From positions 1 through 64,000 of the forward strand of contig NZ_JANZKJ010000008.1 in assembly GCF_025642975.1 (NCBI RefSeq): a stretch of 64,000 nt of DNA. Reading direction: 5' to 3'. Positions 42,657 through 52,291 of this stretch are shown piece after piece. How positions within the stretch are numbered: position 1 is the stretch's first letter; each line of letters begins with the position of its first letter. The DNA is from Pseudomonas sp. RIT-PI-S (GTDB taxonomy: Bacteria; Pseudomonadota; Gammaproteobacteria; Pseudomonadales; Pseudomonadaceae). The notes beneath the pieces are model-generated. The model was not told the origin of the DNA, made no database searches, and worked only from the letters and a program-made list of their open reading frames with translations. A program made the position numbers and the translations under genes.

Positions 42657-44030
42657 CTATTGAACGACCCGATAGCACGGCACGTAGGCATCACCGCCGG
42701 GCAATTTCATCCGGTGCTGGGCCACGAAGGCGCGCAGGAGTTTGTCCAGTGGCTGCAGGATGGTCGGATCCCCATGGATTTCATACGGCCCATGGGCCTC
42801 GATCAGGCGAATGCCGTGCTCCTTCACATTGCCGGCAACGATCCCGGAAAACGCCCGCCGCAGGTTCGCCGCCAGCTGGTGCGCCGGGATCTCGCGGTCC
42901 AGCTGCAATGCCGCCATGTTGGCGTGGGTCGGATCGAAAGGCCGCTGGAAGCTCTCCTCGATGCGCAGCAACCAGTTGAAGTGGAAGGCGTCGTTGCGCT
43001 CGCGACGAAACTGCTTCACTGCCCTCAGGCCTTCGGCCATCTGCCGCGCCACTTCGGCTGGGTCGTCGACGATGATCCGGTACAGCGCCTGGGCCTGCGC
43101 GCCCAAAGTGGCGCCGATAAACGCGTGCAGTTGCTCGAAGTAGGGCGCCGCACTGCGTGGCCCGGTCAGCAGCAGCGGGAAGGGCAGGTCGCGGTTATCC
43201 GGATGCATCAGGATGCCCAGCAGGTACAGCAGCTCCTCGGCGGTGCCAGCGCCGCCGGGGAATACGATGATCCCGTGGCCCACGCGAACGAAGGCTTCCA
43301 GGCGCTTTTCGATGTCTGGCAGGATCACCAGCTCGTTGACGATGGGGTTGGGCGCCTCGGCAGCGATGATGCCAGGCTCGGTCAGCCCCAGGTAACGGCC
43401 GCCGGTGAGGCGCTGCTTGGCGTGGGAAATGGTGGCGCCCTTCATCGGGCCTTTCATCACGCCTGGGCCGCAGCCGGTGCACACATCCAGCTTGCGCAGG
43501 CCCAGCTCGTGACCCACCTTCTTGGTGTACTTGTACTCATCGCTGTTGATCGAATGGCCGCCCCAGCACACCACCATCTTCGGCTCCACGCCGGCGCGCA
43601 GGGTGCGCGCATTGCGCAGCAGGTGGAATACGTAGTCGGTGATGCCTTGGGAATTGCTCAGGTCGATGCGCTGGCTGTCCAGCTCGCTCTTGGTGTACAC
43701 GATGTCGCGCAGGGCGCTGAAGAGCATTTCGCGGGTGCTGGCGATCATTTCGCCGTCCACGAACGCGTCCGCTGGGGCATTCAGCAGCTCCAGGCGAACG
43801 CCGCGGTCTTGCTGGTGGATGCGCACCTCGAAGTCCCGGTAGGCGTCGAGGATGGTCTTGGCGTTATCGACGTGCGCGCCGGTGTTGAGGATGGCCAGGG
43901 CGCATTGGCGGAACAGGGTGTAGATGCTCCCGGAGCCGGCTTCGCTCAGTTGCTGGACTTCACGCTGGGAGAGGGTTTCAAGGCTGCCCTTGGGGCTGAT
44001 CGAAGCATTGATTACGGCTCGTGCGGTCAT
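42657..44030 (-). CDS. ppnN: PpnN, nucleotide 5'-monophosphate nucleosidase
   Basis: A 457-residue LOG-family protein matching E. coli PpnN (YgdH) in length. The LOG motif PGGAGTAEE is at residues 258-266, and CTGCGPGVMKGPMKGA at about 194-209 is the substrate-binding segment. PpnN cleaves purine nucleotides to base and ribose-5-phosphate and is activated by (p)ppGpp. The ATG at 44030 has GGGAA upstream. It ends at a clear terminator. Confidence 0.92.
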   Translation of the reverse strand: MTARAVINASISPKGSLETLSQREVQQLSEAGSGSIYTLFRQCALAILNTGAHVDNAKTILDAYRDFEVRIHQQDRGVRLELLNAPADAFVDGEMIASTREMLFSALRDIVYTKSELDSQRIDLSNSQGITDYVFHLLRNARTLRAGVEPKMVVCWGGHSINSDEYKYTKKVGHELGLRKLDVCTGCGPGVMKGPMKGATISHAKQRLTGGRYLGLTEPGIIAAEAPNPIVNELVILPDIEKRLEAFVRVGHGIIVFPGGAGTAEELLYLLGILMHPDNRDLPFPLLLTGPRSAAPYFEQLHAFIGATLGAQAQALYRIIVDDPAEVARQMAEGLRAVKQFRRERNDAFHFNWLLRIEESFQRPFDPTHANMAALQLDREIPAHQLAANLRRAFSGIVAGNVKEHGIRLIEAHGPYEIHGDPTILQPLDKLLRAFVAQHRMKLPGGDAYVPCYRVVQ

Positions 44031-44312
44031 ACTCGGTTCCCTTGGTACGACCCCGGTGCCCACGGCGCCCGGGTGTCCATTGACCTGCCTGCAAGGCAGT
44101 TACGCTTGGGGCCATTGTTCCGGTCCTTGCCAGGGAAAGCAAACCCCCCGGCGCAACGGCTTTCACCCCATGCGGCTCTTTGCCAGCCTGCCCAGAGGCA
44201 CATTTGCCACCGAGCAGGCCATCGTGGCCGCGACTGGCCACATTCGCCGGCACCACCTATCGTCCGCAATGCGCCTGCGGCGGCGCAGCTGGTCATAAAC
44301 GTGGGGAGGTGT

Positions 44313-45086
44313 ATGCAAAAGCTTTTACCTCGTTGTTGCCTGTTTATCCTGTCGCTGTTTGCACCTTGCGCCTGGCCGGTGACGCTGCGGTTGGCCGGGG
44401 ACCTGTGGCCACCTTACGTGGACGCCTCAGTGCCCGGTGGCGGCGTGGCCACCCAGGTAGTGAGCGCCGCCCTGGCGCGGGCCGGCTACACCACCACCCT
44501 GGAACAGGTGCCGTGGGCGCGTGCGGTGCAAGGCTTGAGCGAGGGCCGCTACGATGTGCTACTAACCGTTTGGTACAACGACGAGCGCAACCGCTTTGGC
44601 CAGCACTCAGCGGGCTACCTGACTAACCGCATTCTTTTCTGGCGCAAGCGTGGCTCGGGCATCGAGTTCAACCACGACCTTGCCGCCCTGCGCCAATACC
44701 CTATCGCGGTATCCCGGGGCTACGCCTACAGCCCGGCCTTCACCCAGGACGACGCCTTGCAGAAGGTTCCAGTGAAAAACTTCGCCATGGCGGCGGGCAT
44801 GCTCGCGGTCGGCCGGGTATCGCTGGCGGTGGAGGAAGAGCGCGTTGCGCGTTACGTGCTTGCCCAACTGCCAGGCGCTGCGCGTGAACGCATAGAGCCG
44901 CTGGCCACGCCACTGGCAGAAACCGACCTGCGCATACTGGTGAGCCTGAAAACCGCCAACCATGAGCAGATCGTGGAGGCATTCGACCGCGCCATCGGCG
45001 AGATGAAAGCCGACGGCAGCCTGAACGCCCTGGTGGGCGAGGGCGCCGCCGCTGACCCCGCCCCGCCAGCGCCAGCCACACCCTGA
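44313..45086 (+). CDS. Periplasmic solute-binding protein (family 3)
   Basis: A 257-residue protein with a signal peptide (cleavage likely after CAWP or VTLR start) and GGGGAGG before the ATG. The mature start LRLAGDLWPPYVDA and the segments VPWARAVQGLSEGRYDVLL and LAVGRVSLAVEEERV match family 3 binding proteins for amino acids. No permease or ATPase gene is adjacent, so it is an orphan, possibly a sensor-like or environmental binding protein. Confidence 0.82.
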   Translation: MQKLLPRCCLFILSLFAPCAWPVTLRLAGDLWPPYVDASVPGGGVATQVVSAALARAGYTTTLEQVPWARAVQGLSEGRYDVLLTVWYNDERNRFGQHSAGYLTNRILFWRKRGSGIEFNHDLAALRQYPIAVSRGYAYSPAFTQDDALQKVPVKNFAMAAGMLAVGRVSLAVEEERVARYVLAQLPGAARERIEPLATPLAETDLRILVSLKTANHEQIVEAFDRAIGEMKADGSLNALVGEGAAADPAPPAPATP

Positions 45087-45211
45087 GCAGAACAGCCCCC
45101 GCTCAGCCCTGGGCCCTTGGTCGACCATCAGCACCAAGGCATGGAACGCGCGCCGATGCAGGCTTTCGAAGGGAAGGCCAATGCTGGAACCCCTTAGAGA
45201 AGTGAACACCC

Positions 45212-45886
45212 ATGCGCCCGCAAACCTCCTTCATATTCGACCTCGATGGCACGCTCACAGACAGCGTCTATCAAAACGTAGCCGCCTGGAAACAAGCGCT
45301 GGACGCTGAAGACATCGCCCTGGCGATGTGGCGGATACATCGCAAAATCGGCATGAGTGGCGGGCTGATGCTCAAAAGCCTGTCGCGTGAAACGGGACTG
45401 GATATCAGCGAAGAACAAGCCAAGCGCCTGAGCGCCAAACATGCCGAGGCCTACGAGGCGTTGCAGGGCCAGATCATCGCCCTGCCTGGCGCGGTGAAGC
45501 TGCTTGAAACCCTCAGTGATGAAGGCCTCAAGTGGTGCATCGCCACCAGCGGCGAAATCGACACCGCCAAGATCAACCTCAAGGCCCTGGGGCTCGATAT
45601 CAACGACATCACCATCGTGACCCGCGACGACGTGAAATACGGCAAGCCCGACCCAGACCTGTTCCTGGCTGGGGCCCGAAAACTGGGCGTTCCCATTGAA
45701 GAGTGCCTGGTGATTGGCGACGCGATATGGGACATGCTGGCCGCCAGGCGTTGCAAGGCCACGGGCATCGGTTTGCTCTCCGGTGGCTATGATATTGGTG
45801 AGCTTGAGCGGGCTGGGGCGTTGAGGGTCTACGAAGACCCCTTGGATTTGCTCGATCATCTGGACGAAGTGGCCTCGCGGCCGTAG
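45212..45886 (+). CDS. HAD-superfamily phosphatase
   Basis: A 224-residue HAD hydrolase starting MRPQTSFIFDLDGTLTDSV. FDLDGTLTD holds the nucleophile and acid Asp, IATSGE is motif II, and GKPDPDLFL with VIGDAIWDMLAA gives motifs III and IV. It is the phosphoglycolate-phosphatase/beta-phosphoglucomutase-like subclass by its helical cap. Substrate unknown. Confidence 0.87.
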   Translation: MRPQTSFIFDLDGTLTDSVYQNVAAWKQALDAEDIALAMWRIHRKIGMSGGLMLKSLSRETGLDISEEQAKRLSAKHAEAYEALQGQIIALPGAVKLLETLSDEGLKWCIATSGEIDTAKINLKALGLDINDITIVTRDDVKYGKPDPDLFLAGARKLGVPIEECLVIGDAIWDMLAARRCKATGIGLLSGGYDIGELERAGALRVYEDPLDLLDHLDEVASRP

Positions 45887-45940
45887 ACCCGTGTACTAAC
45901 GAGCCGCCGGCTGGCGGTTCGGTTCAACAGGACAGGCGGC

Positions 45941-46969
45941 ATGAGTACACACCACAAAGCGCACAACGTCGTTGTCGTGGGCGCCTCCGCCGGCGGCGTC
46001 GAAGCCCTGCAAACGCTTTTTAGCGCGCTCGATCCCCAGTTGGACGCGTGCTTTCTGGTGGTGATGCACATCCCTACGCAGCCCCAGAGCAACTTGCACC
46101 TGATCTTGTCACGGGCCACCGCCATGCCGGTGATCGCCGCGCATGAAGACCAGCCGCTGCGGGCGGGCGCGGTGTATGTGGCGACCGCCGACCGCCACCT
46201 GATGCTCGATGAGCGAGGCGTGCGGGTCACCCGCGGCCCGAGGGAGTGCAGGGTGCGGCCGGCCATCGACGTGCTGTTTCGCTCGGCGGCGGTGACCCAC
46301 GGCAAGCGGGTGATCGGCGTGGTGTTGTCCGGTGCCCTGGATGACGGCACCGCGGGCCTGTGGGCAATCAAGGACTGCAATGGCCTGGCCCTGGTGCAGG
46401 ACCCCGTCGAAGCGCCTCACAGCTCCATGCCACGAAGCGCCATCGAACATGTGGCCGTGGATTTCGTCGGCTCGTTGCAGCAACTGGCCGAGCAGATCAA
46501 CGCCCTGGTTCGTGCCGAAGCGCCCGCCGCGCAAACCGATGCCGCCGCGGTCAATGAGCACTACTTTATCGAGAACCAGATCAGCCTGACCGGCAAAGGC
46601 CTGGAAGCCGGGGTGTTCCGCCTGGGCAAAGTGTCCAGGTACAGCTGCCCGGACTGCCACGGCGTGCTGGTGGAAATCAAGGAAGGGCCTATCACCCGCT
46701 TCAGGTGCCACACCGGGCATGCTTACTCGGTTAAAACCCTGATCTCGGCGGTCAACGACTCGATCGACACCGCGCTGTGGGACACCCTGCGCGCCCTGGA
46801 AGAGCGCATTTTGCTGCTGCGCCAGATGGCAGACCTCGCCGGCAAGGCGGGCAATGCCGGTGACGCGGCCGATTGCCTGAGGCAGGCCGAGCGCGCCGAG
46901 GCGCGGCTCCAGCCGCTGCGCGAGCTGGTGCTCGACCCACAGATGTTCGGTTCGAACGAGGCGGGGTAG
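45941..46969 (+). CDS. Orphan CheB-type methylesterase
   Basis: A 342-residue protein with a CheB catalytic domain but no receiver domain. The triad is seen in VVGASAGGVEAL (Ser16), VVMHIP (His) and VVLSGALDDGTAG (Asp). The C-terminal third has CPDCHGVLVEI and RFRCHTGHAYS, a zinc-ribbon-like tail, then a helical region. Standalone CheB proteins of this kind occur apart from chemotaxis operons and may demethylate receptors or other targets. No CheR is adjacent. Confidence 0.87.
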   Translation: MSTHHKAHNVVVVGASAGGVEALQTLFSALDPQLDACFLVVMHIPTQPQSNLHLILSRATAMPVIAAHEDQPLRAGAVYVATADRHLMLDERGVRVTRGPRECRVRPAIDVLFRSAAVTHGKRVIGVVLSGALDDGTAGLWAIKDCNGLALVQDPVEAPHSSMPRSAIEHVAVDFVGSLQQLAEQINALVRAEAPAAQTDAAAVNEHYFIENQISLTGKGLEAGVFRLGKVSRYSCPDCHGVLVEIKEGPITRFRCHTGHAYSVKTLISAVNDSIDTALWDTLRALEERILLLRQMADLAGKAGNAGDAADCLRQAERAEARLQPLRELVLDPQMFGSNEAG

Positions 46970-47072
46970 GTACGCCACCGCGCCACCAGGCAATGACGGC
47001 ACACCAAAACTGTGCACGCCTTGCCATCTGCACTAAGCTGCCGACCTTTCGCCCATTGCCGATCATCACGCC

Positions 47073-47297
47073 ATGACCCACACCCCAGACAACCCGCTTC
47101 ACGGCGTTACCCTCGAGAAACTGCTGACCGAACTGGTGGCCCATCACGGCTGGGCAGAGCTCGCCCGGCGGGTGGACATCCGCTGCTTCAAGAGCGATCC
47201 GAGTATTAAATCCAGCCTGACCTTCCTGCGTAAAACCCCTTGGGCGCGGGAAAAGGTCGAAGCCTTGTTTATCGAGCTGCGCCAGCGCCAGGCCTGA
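47073..47297 (+). CDS. VF530-family (DUF2132) small protein
   Basis: A 74-residue protein. The [20 protein letters not shown] start and [20 protein letters not shown] middle are the VF530 hallmarks. The family is thought to bind DNA from structure; its role is unknown. It is followed by an SRPBCC-like gene 42 bases downstream. Confidence 0.87.
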   Translation: MTHTPDNPLHGVTLEKLLTELVAHHGWAELARRVDIRCFKSDPSIKSSLTFLRKTPWAREKVEALFIELRQRQA

Positions 47298-47339
47298 CCT
47301 GCAGCGGTGTTCGGCAGATCCTGACCCTGGAGGTACCCT

Positions 47340-47813
47340 TTGGCCCGACGCCGCCTTTCGATGACCATGCCAGCCACCGCCATGGACACCTTCGAGGCGT
47401 TCCACAACCATGACCGCCGACGTGAATGGGACACGCTGCTGCGTGGCTCGGCGATTGACGGCGGCCACAGCCACCCTTTTATCGGCGCCGTCAGCAGCAA
47501 CCCCGGCCGTGGGCTGGCGCGTTTCATCACCTTGCGCACCCGTTTCGTCAACTACGTGCCCGGTACCCTCGCTGCCGCGGTCATCGTGGAACCGGCCGGG
47601 CCTTTCCAATGGTGGGCCGCCTCCCTGCATCACCGGGACATTGCCGAAGGCAGGTCTGAACTGGCGTATACGTTCACCTTGCGCTTGCGCCCTCGTTGGT
47701 TCGGCCGGCTGTTCGACCGGTTGACCGCAGCAGCGTTTGAACGGGCCACGAGAAAGCGCTTCGCCGCCCTGGCGAAGTACCTCGATGAGCAGCAACGGAA
47801 CGCCGGCCCCTAA
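47340..47813 (+). CDS. SRPBCC-like lipid-binding fold protein
   Basis: A 157-residue protein with TTG start at 47340 and GGAGGT five bases upstream. It has an alternating strand pattern and a long C-terminal helix (FERATRKRFAALAKYLDEQ), as in SRPBCC/START-type domains. No catalytic motif is visible. Function unknown. Confidence 0.6.
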   Translation: MARRRLSMTMPATAMDTFEAFHNHDRRREWDTLLRGSAIDGGHSHPFIGAVSSNPGRGLARFITLRTRFVNYVPGTLAAAVIVEPAGPFQWWAASLHHRDIAEGRSELAYTFTLRLRPRWFGRLFDRLTAAAFERATRKRFAALAKYLDEQQRNAGP

Positions 47814-47842
47814 GGGACCGATGCTTTCACCTGCCGGTGCAG

Positions 47843-47865
47843 GCCCGGCCATCCGGCGGCCGGGC
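47843..47865. terminator. Hairpin between convergent genes
   Basis: GCCCGGCC pairs perfectly with GGCCGGGC over a seven-base loop, 30 bases after the SRPBCC gene and 47 before the end of the convergent hydrolase gene. It has no T-run, so it is a weak or two-way terminator at best. Confidence 0.45.
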
Positions 47866-47911
47866 GTTGCTCAGTGGTTCACCCGGCCCCCGTGAGCTGT
47901 GCTGTTACGGG

Positions 47912-48685
47912 TCAATGCCCGGCAGCTTGCTCGATCACCCGCGCCACGGCGTCAGGGTGAGACACCATCACCACGTGGGAGCCGCCCTTGATCGTGGTCA
48001 CTGCCTGGGCGTGGGCGCGTTTGGCCATGAACTGCAAGGCTTGCGGCGGGATGTTCTTGTCCTGGTCGCCGTACACGAACCACGACGGCAGGTGCTTCCA
48101 GGCGGGCTCACCGGCCGGCTCGTTCAAGGCTGCCACGGTGATAGGGCGCTGCGTCGCGGCCATGAGCGCGGCCTGCGCGGGGGGGACGTCGGCGGCGAAC
48201 TGGGCGGGGAACTTCGCCTGATCGATGGACAGCTCTTTGCTGCCATCGGGGAGGGCGGCGGGAGGCGCGAGCGCGTCGCCCAGGGTGCCTCCGGGGAATT
48301 TGCCGGCGAGGTCCGCGGCGGTTTCGCCGGCGTCGGGCGCGAAGGCGCTGACGTACACCAGTGCCTTCACATTGGGCCGGGCATTGGCCGCCTCGCTGAT
48401 CACGCTGCCGCCGTAGGAATGCCCCACCAACACCACCGGCGCATTCACGCTGGCCACCACCGAAGAAACATACGCGCCGTCTGCCTGCACGCCGCGCAGC
48501 GGGTTAGCCGCGGCAATCACCGGATAGCCGTCTTTTTCCAGCCGCTGGATAACTCCGTTCCAGCTCGAGGCATCGGCGAAAGCACCGTGCACCAGCACGA
48601 TGGTCGGCTTGGCCGTGTCGGCAAAGCTGCTTGGAGTCGCCAGGACGGTCAGCGCCAGCGCCAGGCCGGCAAACAAAGGTTTCAT
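47912..48685 (-). CDS. Secreted alpha/beta hydrolase
   Basis: A 257-residue protein with a signal peptide (MKPLFAGLALALTVLATPSSFA). VLVHGAFADASSWNG is the oxyanion region, VGHSYGG holds the nucleophile Ser, and GGSHVVMVSHPD holds the His. It resembles EstC-like esterases of Pseudomonas. It lies 48 bases downstream of another exported alpha/beta hydrolase on the same strand, and they may share a transcript. Confidence 0.85.
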   Translation of the reverse strand: MKPLFAGLALALTVLATPSSFADTAKPTIVLVHGAFADASSWNGVIQRLEKDGYPVIAAANPLRGVQADGAYVSSVVASVNAPVVLVGHSYGGSVISEAANARPNVKALVYVSAFAPDAGETAADLAGKFPGGTLGDALAPPAALPDGSKELSIDQAKFPAQFAADVPPAQAALMAATQRPITVAALNEPAGEPAWKHLPSWFVYGDQDKNIPPQALQFMAKRAHAQAVTTIKGGSHVVMVSHPDAVARVIEQAAGH

Positions 48686-48733
48686 TCAAAGCTCCTTATC
48701 GAGGTAACAGCGCAGTCATTGGCCAGAGGCCAG

Positions 48734-49759
48734 TTAAAGATGGTCGGCATCGATCACCGCCTGGGCGAACGCTTGCGGCGCTTCCTGTGGCAGGTTGTGG
48801 CCGATGCCGCCCGGGATCAGCCGGTACGCGTATTTGCCGGTGAAGCGCTTGGCGTAGTCCTCGGCGGCCGGGTGGGGCGCGCCATTGGCGTCGCCTTCGA
48901 GGGTAATGGTAGGCACGCCGATGCCAGGGAATTTGGCCAGCCGCTGTTCCAGTTGAGCGTAGCGCGGCTCGCCTTGTGCCAAGCCTAGGCGCCAGCGGTA
49001 GTTGTGCACGGTAATGGCCACATGGTCCGGGTTGTCGAGCGCACCCGCGCTACGGTCATAGGTGGCATCGTCGAAGGCCCAGCGCGGCGAGGCCAGTTGC
49101 CAGATCAGCTTGGCGAAGTCATGGCGGTTCTTGTCATACCCCGCGCGCCCGCGCTCGGTCGCGAAGTAATACTGATACCACCATTGCAGTTCGGCCTTGG
49201 GAGGCAGCGGCTGCTGGCCAGCGGCCTGGCTGCCGATCAGATAGCCGCTGACCGCCACCAGCGCCTTTACCCGCTCCGGCCACAGCGCCGCGACGATATC
49301 CGCCGAACGCGCCCCCCAGTCATAGCCGCCGAGCACCGCTTGCTGGATGTGCAGTGCATCCATGAACGCGATCAGGTCAGTGGCCAAGGCTGCGGGTTCG
49401 CCGTTGCGCGGCGTTTTCGAAGACAAGAACCGCGTGTCGCCGTAGCCCCGGGCATAGGGCACCAGCACGCGGTAACCCTTGGCCGCCAGCAACGGCGCGA
49501 CCTCGCTGTAGCTATGGATGTCGTAGGGCCAGCCGTGTAGCAGGATCACCACCGGGCCGTCGGCCGGGCCCACCTCGGCGTAGGCCACGCTGAGCACGCC
49601 TGCGTTTATGTGTTTGAGCGCGCCAAGGGGCGTGGCGGCGCCGGCTTCGGCTGCCGGCGTGGTCACCGCGCTGGTGTTCGCGGTAGAGGCGTTGGCGGCA
49701 GCAGCAGCGGTGGCGGTGAGTACAGACAACGCAAGGCTAAGCATGAGTGGGCGAGGCAT
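48734..49759 (-). CDS. Exported alpha/beta hydrolase, epoxide-hydrolase-like
   Basis: A 341-residue protein with a signal peptide and a Thr/Ala-rich linker before the fold. HGWPYDIHSY is the oxyanion motif, GGYDWGAR places Asp as nucleophile, as in epoxide hydrolases and dehalogenases, and IGHNLPQEAP gives the catalytic His. GGAG lies eight bases before the chosen ATG. The cytoplasmic protein at 54489 is a close relative. Confidence 0.85.
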   Translation of the reverse strand: MPRPLMLSLALSVLTATAAAAANASTANTSAVTTPAAEAGAATPLGALKHINAGVLSVAYAEVGPADGPVVILLHGWPYDIHSYSEVAPLLAAKGYRVLVPYARGYGDTRFLSSKTPRNGEPAALATDLIAFMDALHIQQAVLGGYDWGARSADIVAALWPERVKALVAVSGYLIGSQAAGQQPLPPKAELQWWYQYYFATERGRAGYDKNRHDFAKLIWQLASPRWAFDDATYDRSAGALDNPDHVAITVHNYRWRLGLAQGEPRYAQLEQRLAKFPGIGVPTITLEGDANGAPHPAAEDYAKRFTGKYAYRLIPGGIGHNLPQEAPQAFAQAVIDADHL

Positions 49760-49893
49760 GGTCAAGCTCCAGGCGTGGGTGCGTGTGTAGCCAGCTCGCT
49801 CGCCATACCGCCGAGCCGCGCTGACCGTTATGCCTAGTCCACCCCATGGTTGTATTGCACGTGTGTGCTGGGTTGCCGCGAACACGCCGCGGA

Positions 49894-50021
49894 TGTATCT
49901 GCCGCGTGGCCGTATACACGAACATACAAAGCCCGCCTGCAGCGAAGCCGGGTAGCCGGCGCCAGGGGCGAAATACAGCGCGCTTATGTAGGGCGGTGTA
50001 TCTACGGTCGGCGTGGATACA
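49894..50021. promoter_or_regulatory. Two TGTATC-N13-(T/G)ATACA elements in a divergent promoter
   Basis: TGTATC-N13-TATACA is at 49894-49918 and TGTATC-N13-GATACA at 49997-50021. Both lie in the 387-base gap between the exported hydrolase and the DipZ-like gene, which otherwise holds no gene. A related element lies at 51449 before the response regulator gene. Confidence 0.55.
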
Positions 50022-50146
50022 ACATTGTTCGTCAGCGGGCCGGGGTGGACACAGCCTGGATACCTCAGCGGCGTTGAATCAACTGGCGAGGGCCGCAACC
50101 CTCGCCGGTTACGACCGACCCCTGACCTCTATCGCAGGTGACCCCT

Positions 50147-51397
50147 ATGCTGCTCATTGCCTTTGTGGGCGGGATGTTGACCATCCTCAGCCCTTGTATC
50201 TTGCCGGTGGTGCCGTTGCTCTTCACCGGTGCCCATCGACCTCGTGGGTTCATCCTGCTGACCCTGGCGGGAATGGCCGCCACCTTCGCCTTCGTATCCA
50301 CCCTGGCCGTGGCCAGCAGCGCCTGGGTGACGCATGCCAATGACACTGGCCGCCTGGTCGCTCTGGCGGTGATGGCGGTGTTTGCCCTGTCGCTGATCTT
50401 CACCCGGGTGAGCCACGCCCTGACGCGGCCCTTCGTGGCGCTGGGCAATCGCCTGGATGCGCGGTCTGGGAAGCGCGCAGGGCCGGTTGGAGCATTGGCG
50501 CTCGGTGCGGCCACCGGCCTGTTATGGGCCCCCTGCGCCGGGCCCATTCTTGGTGTGATCCTTACCGGTGCCATGCTGCAAGGGCCCAACGCCCACACCA
50601 CGCTGCTGTTGCTGGCCTATGGCGCTGGCAGCGCGCTGTCGCTTGGCGCGTTGATCTTCGCCGGGCGCGGGTTGGTGAACCGGATCAAACCCTCGCTCGG
50701 TGCTACGGCCTGGCTGCGGCGTGGGGCTGGGGTGGCAGTGCTGTTGGCGGCGGTGCTCATCGGCAGTGGCGCCGACAAAACCTTGCTCGCCGCCACCTCA
50801 TCGGCAGGGGGTGCGGCGCTGGAGCAGGGCGTGCTGAGCCGGGCGCCGAAGGCTATCGACGCCTTGCTCGGCAATGCCCGCGCCGCCCCGGCAAGCCTCG
50901 ACCGGCAAGGGGCCATGCCAGCGCTTAGCGGTGCGGTCGCCTGGCTCAACTCACCGGCGCTAAGCGCTGACGCGCTGCGCGGCAAGGTGGTGCTGGTGGA
51001 CTTCTGGACGTACGACTGCATCAACTGCCAACACACACTGCCCCATGTGAATGCCTGGGCCACGCAATATGCCGATCAGGGGCTGGTAGTGATTGGCGTG
51101 CATACGCCGGAATACCCTTACGAAAAAATCATCGCCAACGTGCGTGAGCAAGTCCGGAAGCTGGGCATCGGTTACCCGGTCGCCATCGATAACGACTACG
51201 CCCTCTGGAAGGCCTTCGGCAACCAATACTGGCCGGCGCATTACCTGTTCGACGCCCAAGGCCAGTTGCGCTACACCCATGTAGGGGAGGGTGATTATGC
51301 CGAGCAGGAGCAAGCGATCCAGGCCCTGCTGCGCGAACGTGACCCCGTGGGAGTGGGCGGCGCAATGGGTTCGCAGGCTCGCGCCAGCTCCAGCTGA
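50147..51397 (+). CDS. CcdA-TlpA fusion, DipZ-like thiol-redox membrane protein
   Basis: A 416-residue protein. The N-terminal half is a CcdA-like membrane domain (LSPCILPVVP and LLWAPCAGP Cys pair, about six helices). The C-terminal part is a thioredoxin/TlpA-like domain with CINC in FWTYDCINCQHTLPHV. It carries electrons across the membrane to periplasmic thiol partners. The ATG at 50147 has AGGTGA upstream. A two-component pair follows 150 bases downstream. Confidence 0.88.
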   Translation: MLLIAFVGGMLTILSPCILPVVPLLFTGAHRPRGFILLTLAGMAATFAFVSTLAVASSAWVTHANDTGRLVALAVMAVFALSLIFTRVSHALTRPFVALGNRLDARSGKRAGPVGALALGAATGLLWAPCAGPILGVILTGAMLQGPNAHTTLLLLAYGAGSALSLGALIFAGRGLVNRIKPSLGATAWLRRGAGVAVLLAAVLIGSGADKTLLAATSSAGGAALEQGVLSRAPKAIDALLGNARAAPASLDRQGAMPALSGAVAWLNSPALSADALRGKVVLVDFWTYDCINCQHTLPHVNAWATQYADQGLVVIGVHTPEYPYEKIIANVREQVRKLGIGYPVAIDNDYALWKAFGNQYWPAHYLFDAQGQLRYTHVGEGDYAEQEQAIQALLRERDPVGVGGAMGSQARASSS

Positions 51398-51448
51398 GGC
51401 CTCTGTGGGAGTTGCGCAGCCGGCGAATGGTTTTTTTTTGCAGTGCTA

Positions 51449-51472
51449 TGTATCGCAGCCGTCCCAGATACA
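51449..51472. promoter_or_regulatory. TGTATC-N12-GATACA element before the response regulator
   Basis: TGTATC (51449-51454) and GATACA (51467-51472) form a perfect 6-bp inverted repeat, 79 bases before the response regulator ATG. A further GATACA is at 51477. Spacing differs by one base from the copies at 49894 and 49997. Confidence 0.5.
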
Positions 51473-51550
51473 GAGCGATACACGCAGCGCGGGCATGCTG
51501 GCGCAAAGCCGATAAACTCCGCTACAGCTCAACGCAGGCAGGTGGGTTAG

Positions 51551-52291
51551 ATGGCACATGTGGATCACGTACTGATCGTCGATGACGACCGGGACATTCG
51601 CGAACTGGTCGGCAACTACCTGACCAAGAACGGCCTACGCACCACGGTCGTCGCCGATGGCCGGCAGATGCGCGCCTTTCTGGCCGCCTCCCAGGTGGAC
51701 CTGATCGTGCTGGACATCATGCTGCCCGGCGACGATGGCTTGCAGCTATGCCGGGAGCTGCGCGTCGGCAAACACAAGGCAACGCCGGTGCTGATGCTCA
51801 CGGCCCGCAGCGATGAAACCGATCGCATCGTCGGCCTGGAGATGGGAGCCGACGACTACCTGCCCAAGCCCTTCGCCGCCCGTGAGCTGCTGGCGCGGAT
51901 CAACGCGGTGCTACGGCGCACGCGGATGCTGCCGCCGAACCTCACCGTGAGCGAAGCCGGCCGCTTGTTGGCCTTCGGCAACTGGCGCCTGGACACCACC
52001 GCGCGTCACTTGCTGGACCCCGCCGATACCGTGGTGGCCCTCAGCGGGGCCGAGTACCGCTTGCTACGGGTGTTCCTCGACCATCCCCAGCGAGTGCTAA
52101 GCCGCGACCAACTGCTGAACCTGACCCAGGGGCGCGAGGCGGACGTGTTCGATCGCTCCATCGACCTGTTGGTGAGCCGCTTGCGCCAGCGCCTGCTCGA
52201 CGATGCCCGCGCCCCCGCCTATATCAAGACCGTACGCAACGAAGGCTATGTGTTCACCTACCCCGTCACGCTGCTGGAGGCCCAGGCATGA
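51551..52291 (+). CDS. OmpR-family response regulator
   Basis: A 246-residue regulator. The receiver has DDD near residue 11, the phospho-acceptor Asp55 in LIVLDIMLPG and the Lys in DDYLPKPF. The C-terminal winged helix (LSRDQLLNLTQGREADVFDR, then VSRLRQRL) is OmpR-like. It overlaps the histidine kinase gene by four bases. Control of its own promoter and of the dipZ-like gene through the TGTATC repeats is a guess from position. Confidence 0.9.
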   Translation: MAHVDHVLIVDDDRDIRELVGNYLTKNGLRTTVVADGRQMRAFLAASQVDLIVLDIMLPGDDGLQLCRELRVGKHKATPVLMLTARSDETDRIVGLEMGADDYLPKPFAARELLARINAVLRRTRMLPPNLTVSEAGRLLAFGNWRLDTTARHLLDPADTVVALSGAEYRLLRVFLDHPQRVLSRDQLLNLTQGREADVFDRSIDLLVSRLRQRLLDDARAPAYIKTVRNEGYVFTYPVTLLEAQA

